Part shown: piece by piece, positions 17,389-24,962 of the stretch
Layout of the letters: each line of letters opens with the position of its first letter
Position numbering within the stretch: position 1 is the stretch's first letter
Assembly: GCF_016827595.1 (NCBI RefSeq)
Contig: NZ_JAECMS010000001.1
Span: 62,001 to 126,000 of the forward strand
DNA length: 64,000 nt
Direction: 5' to 3'
From: Luteirhabdus pelagi
Lineage (GTDB): Bacteria; Bacteroidota; Bacteroidia; Flavobacteriales; Flavobacteriaceae
Made by a program: the position numbers and the translations under genes
Notes under the pieces: generated by a model
Told to the model about the DNA's origin: nothing
Seen by the model: the letters and a program-made list of their open reading frames with translations, nothing else
Databases searched by the model: none

Positions 17389-18726
17389 TTACTCGTCCTT
17401 ATTCATCAATTCCCGAATCTTGCGTTCTTCCCAGTCCTTACCCAGGAAAGGGTTCCAGTTGAATACCTCGATGGCGTGACCGGCTACTCCCAGTCCCCAA
17501 CCTCCTATCGGGAACATCGCCCATGGAAAGCTAGTACCTGATATGTAATTCAAATAAATAAAAACAGGAACAAAGCATAGGTAAATGGTGAAATGGATGT
17601 AGAAGCCCTTCAATTTCTCGACCTTTTCCTTGGCGCGTTCGTAACGTTTCTCTGAGATGAATTCGTCGGCTCGCGGACGAACAATCGCTTCTTTCGTCAG
17701 TAGCGGCAATTGAACCTTAAAATGTGTTCCTTCTTGTCCGACATGTACAGGGCGGTTCGTTAACAACCCATATCGTTTGTGAATGTTTTGAAGACCGACC
17801 CCACTGCTTTCCTTCACCACTTGTTTGGGTTGAAAGTTGTTTTCAATCGTTAACACGCCATTTTTTTCGGTAATGGTGATATGGAGCTTTTTTGAAGGCG
17901 TTACCTGATTATGCTTCACGGCATTTTCGAGCAGCAATTGTAAGGATAGCGGCACTACTTTCGCTTCAGGGTTTTCCAAGGTTTCAGGTGGTGAATAAAC
18001 GATGCTGTCTTCGAAGCGCATCTTCAACAGTGACATATACAGGGAGGCAAAACGCAATTCTTCTTCCAACGTCACCAATTGTTTGTTTTTCTGCTCCAAT
18101 ACATAGCGATACACTTTTGAAAGTGAGGTCGTAAACTTCGTGGCGGCATCTGGATTCTCTTCAATTAAACTCGTCAGTACATTTAGACTGTTAAAAAGAA
18201 AATGCGGATCCAACTGGTTCTTTAAGGCATCAAACTGGGCCGAAGCCGTACCAGCGATGATTTTCTGTTCCTTAACCTTTCGCTCCTGATTGAATTTATA
18301 GTAGTAGAAGGCATAAAAAATGCTGGCCACCACCATCGAAATGATAAAGGAAACCAAGTAATAGTCTAATCGCTGATCGCGTAAAAACTCCATCAGTGGC
18401 TGATCGTAGAAAACAACATTCACCAAAAAGCGAAGCAGGAAGATTGCGATAAGAGTAACGGTTATATTGCCTAAAACCGCTTTCCAGAGGTTCTTTAGTT
18501 TGAACACAAGATTTTTATAGCGATCCAAGACATAGAATATGATCACAGCGTTCGCCATATACAAGACCACCGAATAGAGCTGATTATACAACAATTTAAT
18601 CAGGAATTCCTTTCCAGAATCGATGCGATCGCCATTCAGATATTGAATAACACCTAACACAATAAAAATGAGCAGGCCCACAAAAAAGGCTTTGCCCACT
18701 TCCTTAAAAAATCGAGTAACGGTCAT
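17389..18726 (-). CDS. LytS-type sensor histidine kinase with C-terminal 2TM domain
   Basis: 445 residues. Four membrane helices (about 12-30, 48-66, 85-105, 122-143) lead to a His_kinase domain with FDALKNQLDPHFLFNSLNVL (phosphoacceptor His175). The ATP-binding N box is LLLENAVKHN (264-273) and the G box is SGVGLQNIHKRYG. After about residue 355 a complete 2TM domain is fused, ending NWNPFLGKDWEERKIRELM. Such kinases normally pair with a LytTR response regulator, but none is adjacent. The ATG overlaps the stop of the TPR-like gene by one base (TAATG). Confidence 0.92.
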   Translation of the reverse strand: MTVTRFFKEVGKAFFVGLLIFIVLGVIQYLNGDRIDSGKEFLIKLLYNQLYSVVLYMANAVIIFYVLDRYKNLVFKLKNLWKAVLGNITVTLIAIFLLRFLVNVVFYDQPLMEFLRDQRLDYYLVSFIISMVVASIFYAFYYYKFNQERKVKEQKIIAGTASAQFDALKNQLDPHFLFNSLNVLTSLIEENPDAATKFTTSLSKVYRYVLEQKNKQLVTLEEELRFASLYMSLLKMRFEDSIVYSPPETLENPEAKVVPLSLQLLLENAVKHNQVTPSKKLHITITEKNGVLTIENNFQPKQVVKESSGVGLQNIHKRYGLLTNRPVHVGQEGTHFKVQLPLLTKEAIVRPRADEFISEKRYERAKEKVEKLKGFYIHFTIYLCFVPVFIYLNYISGTSFPWAMFPIGGWGLGVAGHAIEVFNWNPFLGKDWEERKIRELMNKDE

Positions 18727-19349
18727 TATTTACAGTACATTTCTAATACTTCTGGAGCTCTTTCGGCACCATAGGAAGGATAAAACTGACCTTCCGGCTC
18801 AAAGGTAGCAAAAAGATCGATGGCTCTTTGAATGTCCTTGCAGTACGGATCTAGCGGCTTACCAAAATACTTGGCGCTACCGATTTCCCATTCTGCCTTC
18901 GCCAAAATAAAGATAGGGTTCTCAGGGGAAATGGCTATTGCCTTTTCATATAACTGGGTTACTTTTCCGGCGTACTTCATTCCGTATTTTTGCCCGTCGT
19001 ATGCTACCCAGGCCGTATAGTACAATGCCTCTAAGGTCATTACATACGGATTGTTATCGGAATTGGTCTTGGCATCGTTCAAAAAGTTTAATGCCGTTTC
19101 AAGCTTTGCTTTTAATGCGGTTTCGTCCTTCTCGTTAAAACTCTGAAGAATATAGATTTGCGATGCATAGTAATACGGCAGCCATTTGTCGCTTTCGGCA
19201 TTTCCGATACGTTCGAAAAGATTTGCCGCTTCCAGTGGCTTGTTTTCCTGCCAAAGTTCAAAGGCTTTTTGCATACCTTTTTCGTATTGGTTCTGAGCAA
19301 CACCTGTAAAAGTGAAGAGGCAGATTGCAATCGTGATGATGGTTTTCAT
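18726..19349 (-). CDS. Secreted TPR-like protein
   Basis: 207 residues with a signal peptide MKTIITIAICLFTFTGVAQ. The mature part is built of helical hairpins that read as degenerate tetratricopeptide repeats: YEKGMQKAFELWQENKPLEA, LYEKAIAISPENPIFILAKA, and a terminal EVLEMYCK with two cysteines in the last 40 residues. Likely periplasmic and used for protein contacts, perhaps as a sensor or scaffold for the kinase whose start it overlaps. The partner is not known. Confidence 0.8.
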   Translation of the reverse strand: MKTIITIAICLFTFTGVAQNQYEKGMQKAFELWQENKPLEAANLFERIGNAESDKWLPYYYASQIYILQSFNEKDETALKAKLETALNFLNDAKTNSDNNPYVMTLEALYYTAWVAYDGQKYGMKYAGKVTQLYEKAIAISPENPIFILAKAEWEIGSAKYFGKPLDPYCKDIQRAIDLFATFEPEGQFYPSYGAERAPEVLEMYCK

Positions 19350-19355
19350 AGTGTT

Positions 19356-19466
19356 TTAGTTTGAAAGTTGAAGAATGATCCCGCCCACCAGTAGCAAAAT
19401 GCTTGAAAGCAGGGCTATTTTGAATGTTTTGTGTGTTCCGAATTTGCGTAATAGAATACCTAACAT
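19356..19466 (-). CDS. 36-residue single-helix membrane peptide
   Basis: A short reading frame, MLGILLRKFGTHKTFKIALL continuing SSILLLVGGIILQLSN. It has a basic N-terminal segment (RK, HK, K) and one 18-residue hydrophobic helix, so it would insert with the N-terminus inside. The ATG lies two bases after the DUF2141 stop, and the stop lies 6 bp before the TPR-like start, matching the tight spacing of the whole operon. It fills an otherwise empty 119-bp gap exactly. No homologue is known to me. Confidence 0.65.
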   Translation of the reverse strand: MLGILLRKFGTHKTFKIALLSSILLLVGGIILQLSN

Positions 19467-19468
19467 GG

Positions 19469-19882
19469 TTATAGTTTTATATCGATTGCTTTGGTTTCGC
19501 CGTTTTCGATGGTGAATTTTGCATCCTTCCATTTCGGTGGTCCGAAAAACCCTTTAGCTCCATTGGAACATCCGTAATCTTCTGAAGGCATGATGCCCAT
19601 CATCATATCGAGTTTATCATTGTCATTCTCATCGTGGTAGCAGGAAATGGCATACGTGCCATCAGGCACATCGGTAAAGGTAACAGCGGCTTTTTCCCCT
19701 GAAATGGTTGCTCCACGGGTCATAAACTCCTTGTTGAGAAAATTTCCCTCGGAATCGTACAGTCCAACCTTAACGGTTCCCTTATCGTTGTCGAAATTGT
19801 GCATCGAAACGGTAATGGTGTTCTGAGCCTGCAGCATAAAAGCTGAAAATAAAATGGCTATAGTAGTAATAACGGTTTGCAT
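19469..19882 (-). CDS. DUF2141 secreted protein, first gene of the 2TM/kinase operon
   Basis: 137 residues from ATG 19882 with signal peptide MQTVITTIAILFSAFMLQAQ. An alternative ATG at 19936 adds 18 residues (with KTKRILK) and would make a long n-region, so the inner start is preferred. The DUF2141 domain has VPDGTYAISCYHDENDNDKL and the GPPKWKDAKFTI ending also seen in the paralogue at 12386. Cysteine is present in the CYHDENDN loop. Probably exported; function not established. Confidence 0.85.
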   Translation of the reverse strand: MQTVITTIAILFSAFMLQAQNTITVSMHNFDNDKGTVKVGLYDSEGNFLNKEFMTRGATISGEKAAVTFTDVPDGTYAISCYHDENDNDKLDMMMGIMPSEDYGCSNGAKGFFGPPKWKDAKFTIENGETKAIDIKL

Positions 19883-19984
19883 GGTTGCGGTTTTTAAGAT
19901 TCGTTTGGTTTTTAATGTTGATTCAAAAGTCTTCATAAAGACGGGCTTTTTAAAAACTGATATACTGAATTGTCAAATTGGATG

Positions 19985-20450
19985 GATGAATTGTATTTGT
20001 TAGTTAGTAGTCGATAGTTGGTAGTCGTTGGAATTTGGAATTTGGAATTTGGAATTTGGGATTTGGGATTTGGAGCTTGGGATTTGATGCTGTGGATACT
20101 GTGGATACTGTGGATACTGTGGAACTTATGTATTACTATTTAACTACAAACTAATAACCTTTAATCAATAGCGTCTATCGACTATTTACTAATGACTACT
20201 GACATTCTTTGGGATTTGGGATTTGGGATTTGGGATTTGGGATTTGAGATTTGGAGCTTGGGATTTGGAGCTTGGGATTGGATGCTGTGGATGCTAATTT
20301 GAAAATTTGTCAATTTAAAAATTAGGGATTGCAGAAATGAATCTAGGAGTCTATCAGTTTAGAAATATTAGTTTGGAGTGTCGATGAAGCACTATTGACT
20401 AATGACCCTTCACCGCTCACCGCCTGCCTGCCGGCTAGGCAGGTTCACTG
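19985..20450. repeat. Large intergenic array of short tandem words
   Basis: This 570-bp gene-free stretch carries two similar blocks. The first is tandem GGAATTT/GGGATTT (20030-20071), then GGAGCTTGGGATTT, then about four copies of the 9-mer GGATACTGT (20092-20122). The second is tandem GGGATTT (20211-20254), then GGAGCTTGGG twice, then GATGCTGTGGATGC (to 20294). A CCTGCCT / AGGCAGG hairpin follows at 20423-20443. Units are too short and lack spacers for CRISPR. No promoter for the flanking genes is obvious. Confidence 0.85.
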
Positions 20451-20451
20451 C

Positions 20452-22617
20452 TTACAAATTATCCAACTGATTATCACTCTTATCATCACTTATCGTCCAA
20501 AAGAAGCCCACGAAGAAGAATTGATCGGCAGCGGGACGTAAGGTTCTACGGTCGAAGTTACCCGCCGTATTTGGGGTGTTGGCGTATTGATAACCATTTA
20601 CGTTTCGGAAGCCGAGTGCGTTTTGTACTGAGAAATACAGTATTTTCTGTTGTGAAAGTAAATAGGCCCAATTCAAGCTTATATTGTTATACGATTTCGT
20701 TTGTTGTTGAAGAAAGCCAGACTCGTTCGGATTGGTATAGTTTCGGCCACTTCCGTATTGATAGCTAAACCCCACCTGACTTCTCCAATCATCGATCCAA
20801 TATTTTCCCACGACCGAAAGATTGTGCTCGTTGGCAAAGGGCGGTCGCGCAGCCGTCAGGTAGTTTCGGAACTTCCGCTCGCTATCCAAATAGGAGTAGC
20901 TAATCCAATAATCGAAGTTCTTAATCGATTTATTATCACGCCAAAACAAATCTAGTCCCTGGGCATAGCCATCACCCCCATTTTCGAAAGCATCGCCCAA
21001 TGTGGGCATTTCAGAACTGAAAGTGACTAAGTTCGCGTAGTCTTTTCGGTAAAGCTCCGCGCGGAAGATCCGATTGTCGGCTACATATTGGTAGTTAAGG
21101 ATATAATGCTGTGTTTTTCGTGCCTCTAAATCCTGTTCGAACTTCAGAATATCCTGATTTGGCTGCTGGTAGAAATCGCCATAGGCTACGGAAATCTGTC
21201 CATTTTTTGATGTTTTATAGGCAAGTGAAGCTCTGGGTGAAACCGTCGCTTGATCGAACAGCGGACTATATTCACCACGCAGGCCGAGCTTCACCGCAAA
21301 TTTTCTAGAAAAGGTGAGGTCGGTTTCAGCAAAAAGCGCCGATATATCGTTTTGGTATCCGTAGGATACCTGAAAATTAGGGTCTTGAAATTTCTCTTCA
21401 AAATCGGAAAGAAATTGTTCCCCACCTAAATAAAGCTTTATCCTGCTGTTGAAACGTTTCTTCAACTTCACCTTCATGTGTGCCGAATGGTTCGTATTGG
21501 TTACATCGCCCTCCATCACCTTGATATCATTGATGGCATATGTATAGCTTCCACCAGCCAATAGATCCCACGTATCGCTCAATTCACCTTCATAACTGGC
21601 ATTGGTGTACAGGTTGTTATTATTCAACTTAAAATATAAGCCTTCAGAAAAGTTGATGTCCTGTTGCGTCAGCGCAAAACGCGTCGCATCGAAGGCTGCA
21701 TACCATTTCAACATCCCATTTTTCATCTTTTTTCGAAACACGCCTTCTCCAGCAAAGACCTCGAAAGGTTTATCCCAATCATTGCGATCCGGAAACGCTG
21801 CCACATAGGGTGCCAAATTGATATAGGAAGCGTTGATGCTAAGCGAAGTATCACCCCAGATTTGTGTGTTTCCCAAACCAGCACCAACCGTCATTATGGA
21901 AATATCTGTTTTCTCCTGGTCTGGTTCATCCACTGTATTTAATAACAAAACAGAGGAAAGCGCCTGGCCGTATTCAGCTGAATACCCACCTGTAGAAAAA
22001 GTAATCCCATCGAAGAGAAACGGACTATATCGTCCGCGCGACGGAATATTATTCGTAGTTGGTGTATAAGGCGTGAATACACGAATACCATCGATAAACA
22101 CTTGGGTTTCTCCAGCGTCACCTCCACGGACGAACAGTCGGCCGTCTTCAGCAACAGTCGTGGTTCCAGGAAGTGTTTGCAGTGCTCCGACAAAATCGCC
22201 CAGCGCACTGGCAGTAGTGACCACATCCAACGGCTTCAACACTGAAACCTTACTATTATCACTGGCTTCAAACGTTCCGGCAGAAAGAACGACTGTATCT
22301 AGGGTATTCAAATCTTCTTTTAATACGATGTTCAATCCGCTCATTTCAGATACCAACCCAACCTTCCGATAGGGTTCAAAGGAAATAAAGGAGATAACAA
22401 GAGTGTGGGTGTCCTCTTCAGAAGTTTCAAAAGAAAAAGTTCCATCCTCAGTTGTGGTAGCACCATCGTAGGTACCTTCCAGATACACATTGGCACCCAT
22501 TATTGGATTTCCGTTGGCTTGGGTAACCACTCCCGAAACAGTATGCTGCGCGGAAGAAGTGAAACTGAATAAGACTGCTATTAAAAAAAACAAGTAAGGT
22601 TGGTAGTGCTGAAACAT
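20452..22617 (-). CDS. TonB-dependent receptor with N-terminal carboxypeptidase-regulatory-like domain
   Basis: 721 residues from ATG 22617, which gives the signal peptide ending FTSSAQ. An earlier in-frame start would add 32 residues ahead of it. A CarboxypepD_reg-like domain (HTVSGVVTQANGNPIMGANV, about 25-105) is followed by the plug domain (LGDFVGALQTLPGTTTVAED, then RGGDAGETQVFIDGIRVFTP). A beta-barrel follows to the end. Transports an unknown siderophore, sugar or peptide across the outer membrane with TonB energy. No SusD partner or sigma/anti-sigma pair is adjacent. The C-terminal residues are not the usual aromatic end. Confidence 0.92.
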   Translation of the reverse strand: MFQHYQPYLFFLIAVLFSFTSSAQHTVSGVVTQANGNPIMGANVYLEGTYDGATTTEDGTFSFETSEEDTHTLVISFISFEPYRKVGLVSEMSGLNIVLKEDLNTLDTVVLSAGTFEASDNSKVSVLKPLDVVTTASALGDFVGALQTLPGTTTVAEDGRLFVRGGDAGETQVFIDGIRVFTPYTPTTNNIPSRGRYSPFLFDGITFSTGGYSAEYGQALSSVLLLNTVDEPDQEKTDISIMTVGAGLGNTQIWGDTSLSINASYINLAPYVAAFPDRNDWDKPFEVFAGEGVFRKKMKNGMLKWYAAFDATRFALTQQDINFSEGLYFKLNNNNLYTNASYEGELSDTWDLLAGGSYTYAINDIKVMEGDVTNTNHSAHMKVKLKKRFNSRIKLYLGGEQFLSDFEEKFQDPNFQVSYGYQNDISALFAETDLTFSRKFAVKLGLRGEYSPLFDQATVSPRASLAYKTSKNGQISVAYGDFYQQPNQDILKFEQDLEARKTQHYILNYQYVADNRIFRAELYRKDYANLVTFSSEMPTLGDAFENGGDGYAQGLDLFWRDNKSIKNFDYWISYSYLDSERKFRNYLTAARPPFANEHNLSVVGKYWIDDWRSQVGFSYQYGSGRNYTNPNESGFLQQQTKSYNNISLNWAYLLSQQKILYFSVQNALGFRNVNGYQYANTPNTAGNFDRRTLRPAADQFFFVGFFWTISDDKSDNQLDNL

Positions 22618-22782
22618 GGTTATCGTTTTTGTTGACACAAAGGTTAACCGACCATGATCTATATCATAAAAAAACCTACTCAACTGTCGGATTCGATCCC
22701 CAAATTGTAGCACATCAATTATAACGTTTCTTTAGAGACTTGCATTTTTTAATTTTGCTATCTTGAACCCAAACAACCGATA

Positions 22783-23379
22783 ATGACCAATAGTGAAAAA
22801 GTGGATGCTTATATCAAAAAGCATTCGAAATGGAGCGACAAACTTCAGCAGTTGCGCGAAGCGCTCCTACAGACCAAACTTACCGAGGAGGTGAAGTGGG
22901 GTGCTCCTACCTACACCTACGATGGTGATATTGTAGTGGGAATAGCGGGGTTTAAAAACCATTATGCTTTATGGTTTCATCAGGGGGTATTCCTCAAGGA
23001 TCCTAAAAAGATTCTCATAACAGCTAAAGGCGGAAATGCCAAGGCGATGCGGCAATGGCGCTTTGAAGACGGAGATAAAATTGACACCAAATTGGTGAAA
23101 AAGTATGCCGAGGAAGCCATCGCCAATTCGAAGGCCGGAAAAAAAGTGAAGCCTGTCAAGAAAAAAGGTGTCAACATTCCCCCGCTACTGAAAAATGCCC
23201 TTTCTGAAAACACCGAACTAAAAAAAGCATTTTCAAATCTTACGCCTGGAAAACAGCGTGAATATGCTGACCATATCGGAAGTGCTAAACAGGAAGCAAC
23301 CCGAAAGCGACGGTTAGATAAAGCTGTTCCTATGATCTTAGACGGCAAGGGACTATACGATAAATACAAGGACTGCTAA
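22783..23379 (+). CDS. DUF1801 / YdeI (OmpD-associated) family protein
   Basis: 198 residues, cytosolic. An N-terminal DUF1801 domain (LTEEVKWGAPTYTYDGDIVV) is followed by a Lys-rich linker (KKVKPVKKKGVNIPP) and a C-terminal YdeI/OmdA-type helical domain (LTPGKQREYADHIGSAKQEA). The latter family has been linked to resistance to cationic peptides in other bacteria, without a mechanism. The stop is directly followed by the ATG of the cyclase gene, so the two are cotranscribed. A paralogous YdeI-type protein is encoded at 40621. Confidence 0.87.
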   Translation: MTNSEKVDAYIKKHSKWSDKLQQLREALLQTKLTEEVKWGAPTYTYDGDIVVGIAGFKNHYALWFHQGVFLKDPKKILITAKGGNAKAMRQWRFEDGDKIDTKLVKKYAEEAIANSKAGKKVKPVKKKGVNIPPLLKNALSENTELKKAFSNLTPGKQREYADHIGSAKQEATRKRRLDKAVPMILDGKGLYDKYKDC

Positions 23380-24489
23380 ATGAAGATTCGTTTTAGACGA
23401 TACACCTTGCGACAACTTTGGTTTTACGCTCGTCGCGCGTTTTGGATTTTGATCTCTTGGGTCATTATCGCCAATATTATCTTCTTTTATGAATTCTTCA
23501 CCTTAGCTAGCAACGATATTCTTAGCTCAGCATTCGATTTTAGACAAGCCTTTACTGCAAACTTGTTGTTTTCGGTAACAGCGGGAATCATTGGCGGGAT
23601 TATTACCATCAACTTAATGGCGCGTTGGCTTCGAAAACATGCCTTTTGGAAAGCGCTGCTGTACATTATCATCACCTATATTATCACGGCTTTATTGGTA
23701 AGCGTGGTGGGTGCACTGTATTATTATAGTGAAGAATATGGCTTACCCTTTTATCACTCGGACGTAATGGATGAGCTTTGGGTATTCTTCGGCACTTGGC
23801 TCTTTCTAAAGAATTTTATCATCTGGTTGTTTATCGTTATCGGTACCCTAATCGTATTGATGGTAAATGACAAATACGGCCCCGGAGTGTTTGTCGATTA
23901 TCTGTTGGGACGCTATTTTCACCCGAAGCATGAGCGGCGCATCTTTATGTTTGCCGATATCCGAAATGCGACGGGTATTGCCGAGGAGTTGGGTGAAGAA
24001 AAATACTTCAACTTTTTAAAGGATTTCTTCGCCGATATTGCCCCTGCCATTGTGCAAACCCGTGGTGAAGTATACCAATATGTGGGTGATGAAGTAGTGG
24101 TCTCCTGGAAGATGAACTTGGGATTAAAATCCGGAAATGCCATTCGTTGCTACTATCAGATGCAGAAAAGCATCAGCTACCGTTCCAGGCGATACAAGAA
24201 AAAGTATGGGATAGTACCTGAATTCAAGGTAGGATATCATTTCGGAAATGTAATGGTAGGTGAAATTGGTCAAATTAAACGCGACATAGCCTTTTCGGGC
24301 GATGTCTTGAATACCACCTCTAGGATTCAGGAGATGTGTAATAAGCTAAATGTAAACATTCTAGCCTCAGAACAATTCGCAAATGTTGCCTACAAACTTC
24401 CAAAAGGTGTTGAAAAAAAGAAATTGACCGATAGCTTGCTACGTGGTAAAAGTGAAGAAATCGGATTGGTAACGTATATTAAGGAATAA
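23380..24489 (+). CDS. Membrane-bound class III adenylate/guanylate cyclase-like protein
   Basis: 369 residues. About four membrane helices (18-42, 58-80, 90-115, 135-162) precede a class III cyclase domain. Metal-binding aspartates are present: FADI (Asp193) and VGDE (Asp237). The transition-state Asn and Arg fit GDVLNTTSR (Asn311, Arg315). The position that carries the adenine-selecting Lys in adenylate cyclases is Gln233, so the nucleotide made is uncertain. It starts right after the DUF1801 stop and overlaps rlmH by one base (TAATG). No cAMP-receptor gene is in the window. Confidence 0.85.
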   Translation: MKIRFRRYTLRQLWFYARRAFWILISWVIIANIIFFYEFFTLASNDILSSAFDFRQAFTANLLFSVTAGIIGGIITINLMARWLRKHAFWKALLYIIITYIITALLVSVVGALYYYSEEYGLPFYHSDVMDELWVFFGTWLFLKNFIIWLFIVIGTLIVLMVNDKYGPGVFVDYLLGRYFHPKHERRIFMFADIRNATGIAEELGEEKYFNFLKDFFADIAPAIVQTRGEVYQYVGDEVVVSWKMNLGLKSGNAIRCYYQMQKSISYRSRRYKKKYGIVPEFKVGYHFGNVMVGEIGQIKRDIAFSGDVLNTTSRIQEMCNKLNVNILASEQFANVAYKLPKGVEKKKLTDSLLRGKSEEIGLVTYIKE

Positions 24490-24962
24490 TGAATATCAGA
24501 CTGATTACCATAGGGAAAACCGACGATAAGCGCTTGCGGTCCCTAATCGCGGAGTATGAAAAGCGACTTCGTCGGTATGTGAAGTTTTCGTTGGAAGAAT
24601 TGCCCGATATCAAGAATGCAAAAAATCTCAGCGAAGCACAGCAAAAGCAAGTAGAAGGGGAATTGATTTTAAAAAAGTTAGATCCTTCCGACGTTTTGAT
24701 TCTTTTAGATGAAAAAGGCAAGCACTATACTTCAGTGAAGTTTGCCAATTTCCTTCAGAAGAAGATGAATAGTGGGTTAAAGACGTTAGTTTTCGTTATT
24801 GGTGGCCCCTACGGCTTTAGTGAAGAAGTTTATACAGCAGCAAAGGGAAAAGTGGCCCTTTCAGAAATGACCTTTTCACACCAAATGGTGCGCTTATTTG
24901 TAGTTGAGCAAATTTATCGTGGCTTCACCATCCTTCGAAATGAGCCGTATCATCATCGATAG
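24489..24962 (+). CDS. rlmH: 23S rRNA (pseudouridine1915-N3)-methyltransferase RlmH
   Basis: 157-residue SPOUT-fold enzyme that methylates pseudouridine 1915 in helix 69 of 23S rRNA. The whole family pattern is visible: MNIRLITIGKTDDKRLRSLI, LLDEKGKHYTS, FVIGGPYGFSEEV and the C-terminal MVRLFVVEQIYRGFTI ending NEPYHH. Length is typical. It is coupled to the upstream cyclase gene and its stop abuts the stop of the convergent pgi gene with no base between. Confidence 0.97.
   Translation: MNIRLITIGKTDDKRLRSLIAEYEKRLRRYVKFSLEELPDIKNAKNLSEAQQKQVEGELILKKLDPSDVLILLDEKGKHYTSVKFANFLQKKMNSGLKTLVFVIGGPYGFSEEVYTAAKGKVALSEMTFSHQMVRLFVVEQIYRGFTILRNEPYHHR

Noticed and set aside
20030-20294. CRISPR-like array
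   Set aside because: The tandem units are 7-9 bp without unique spacers, and no cas gene is near.
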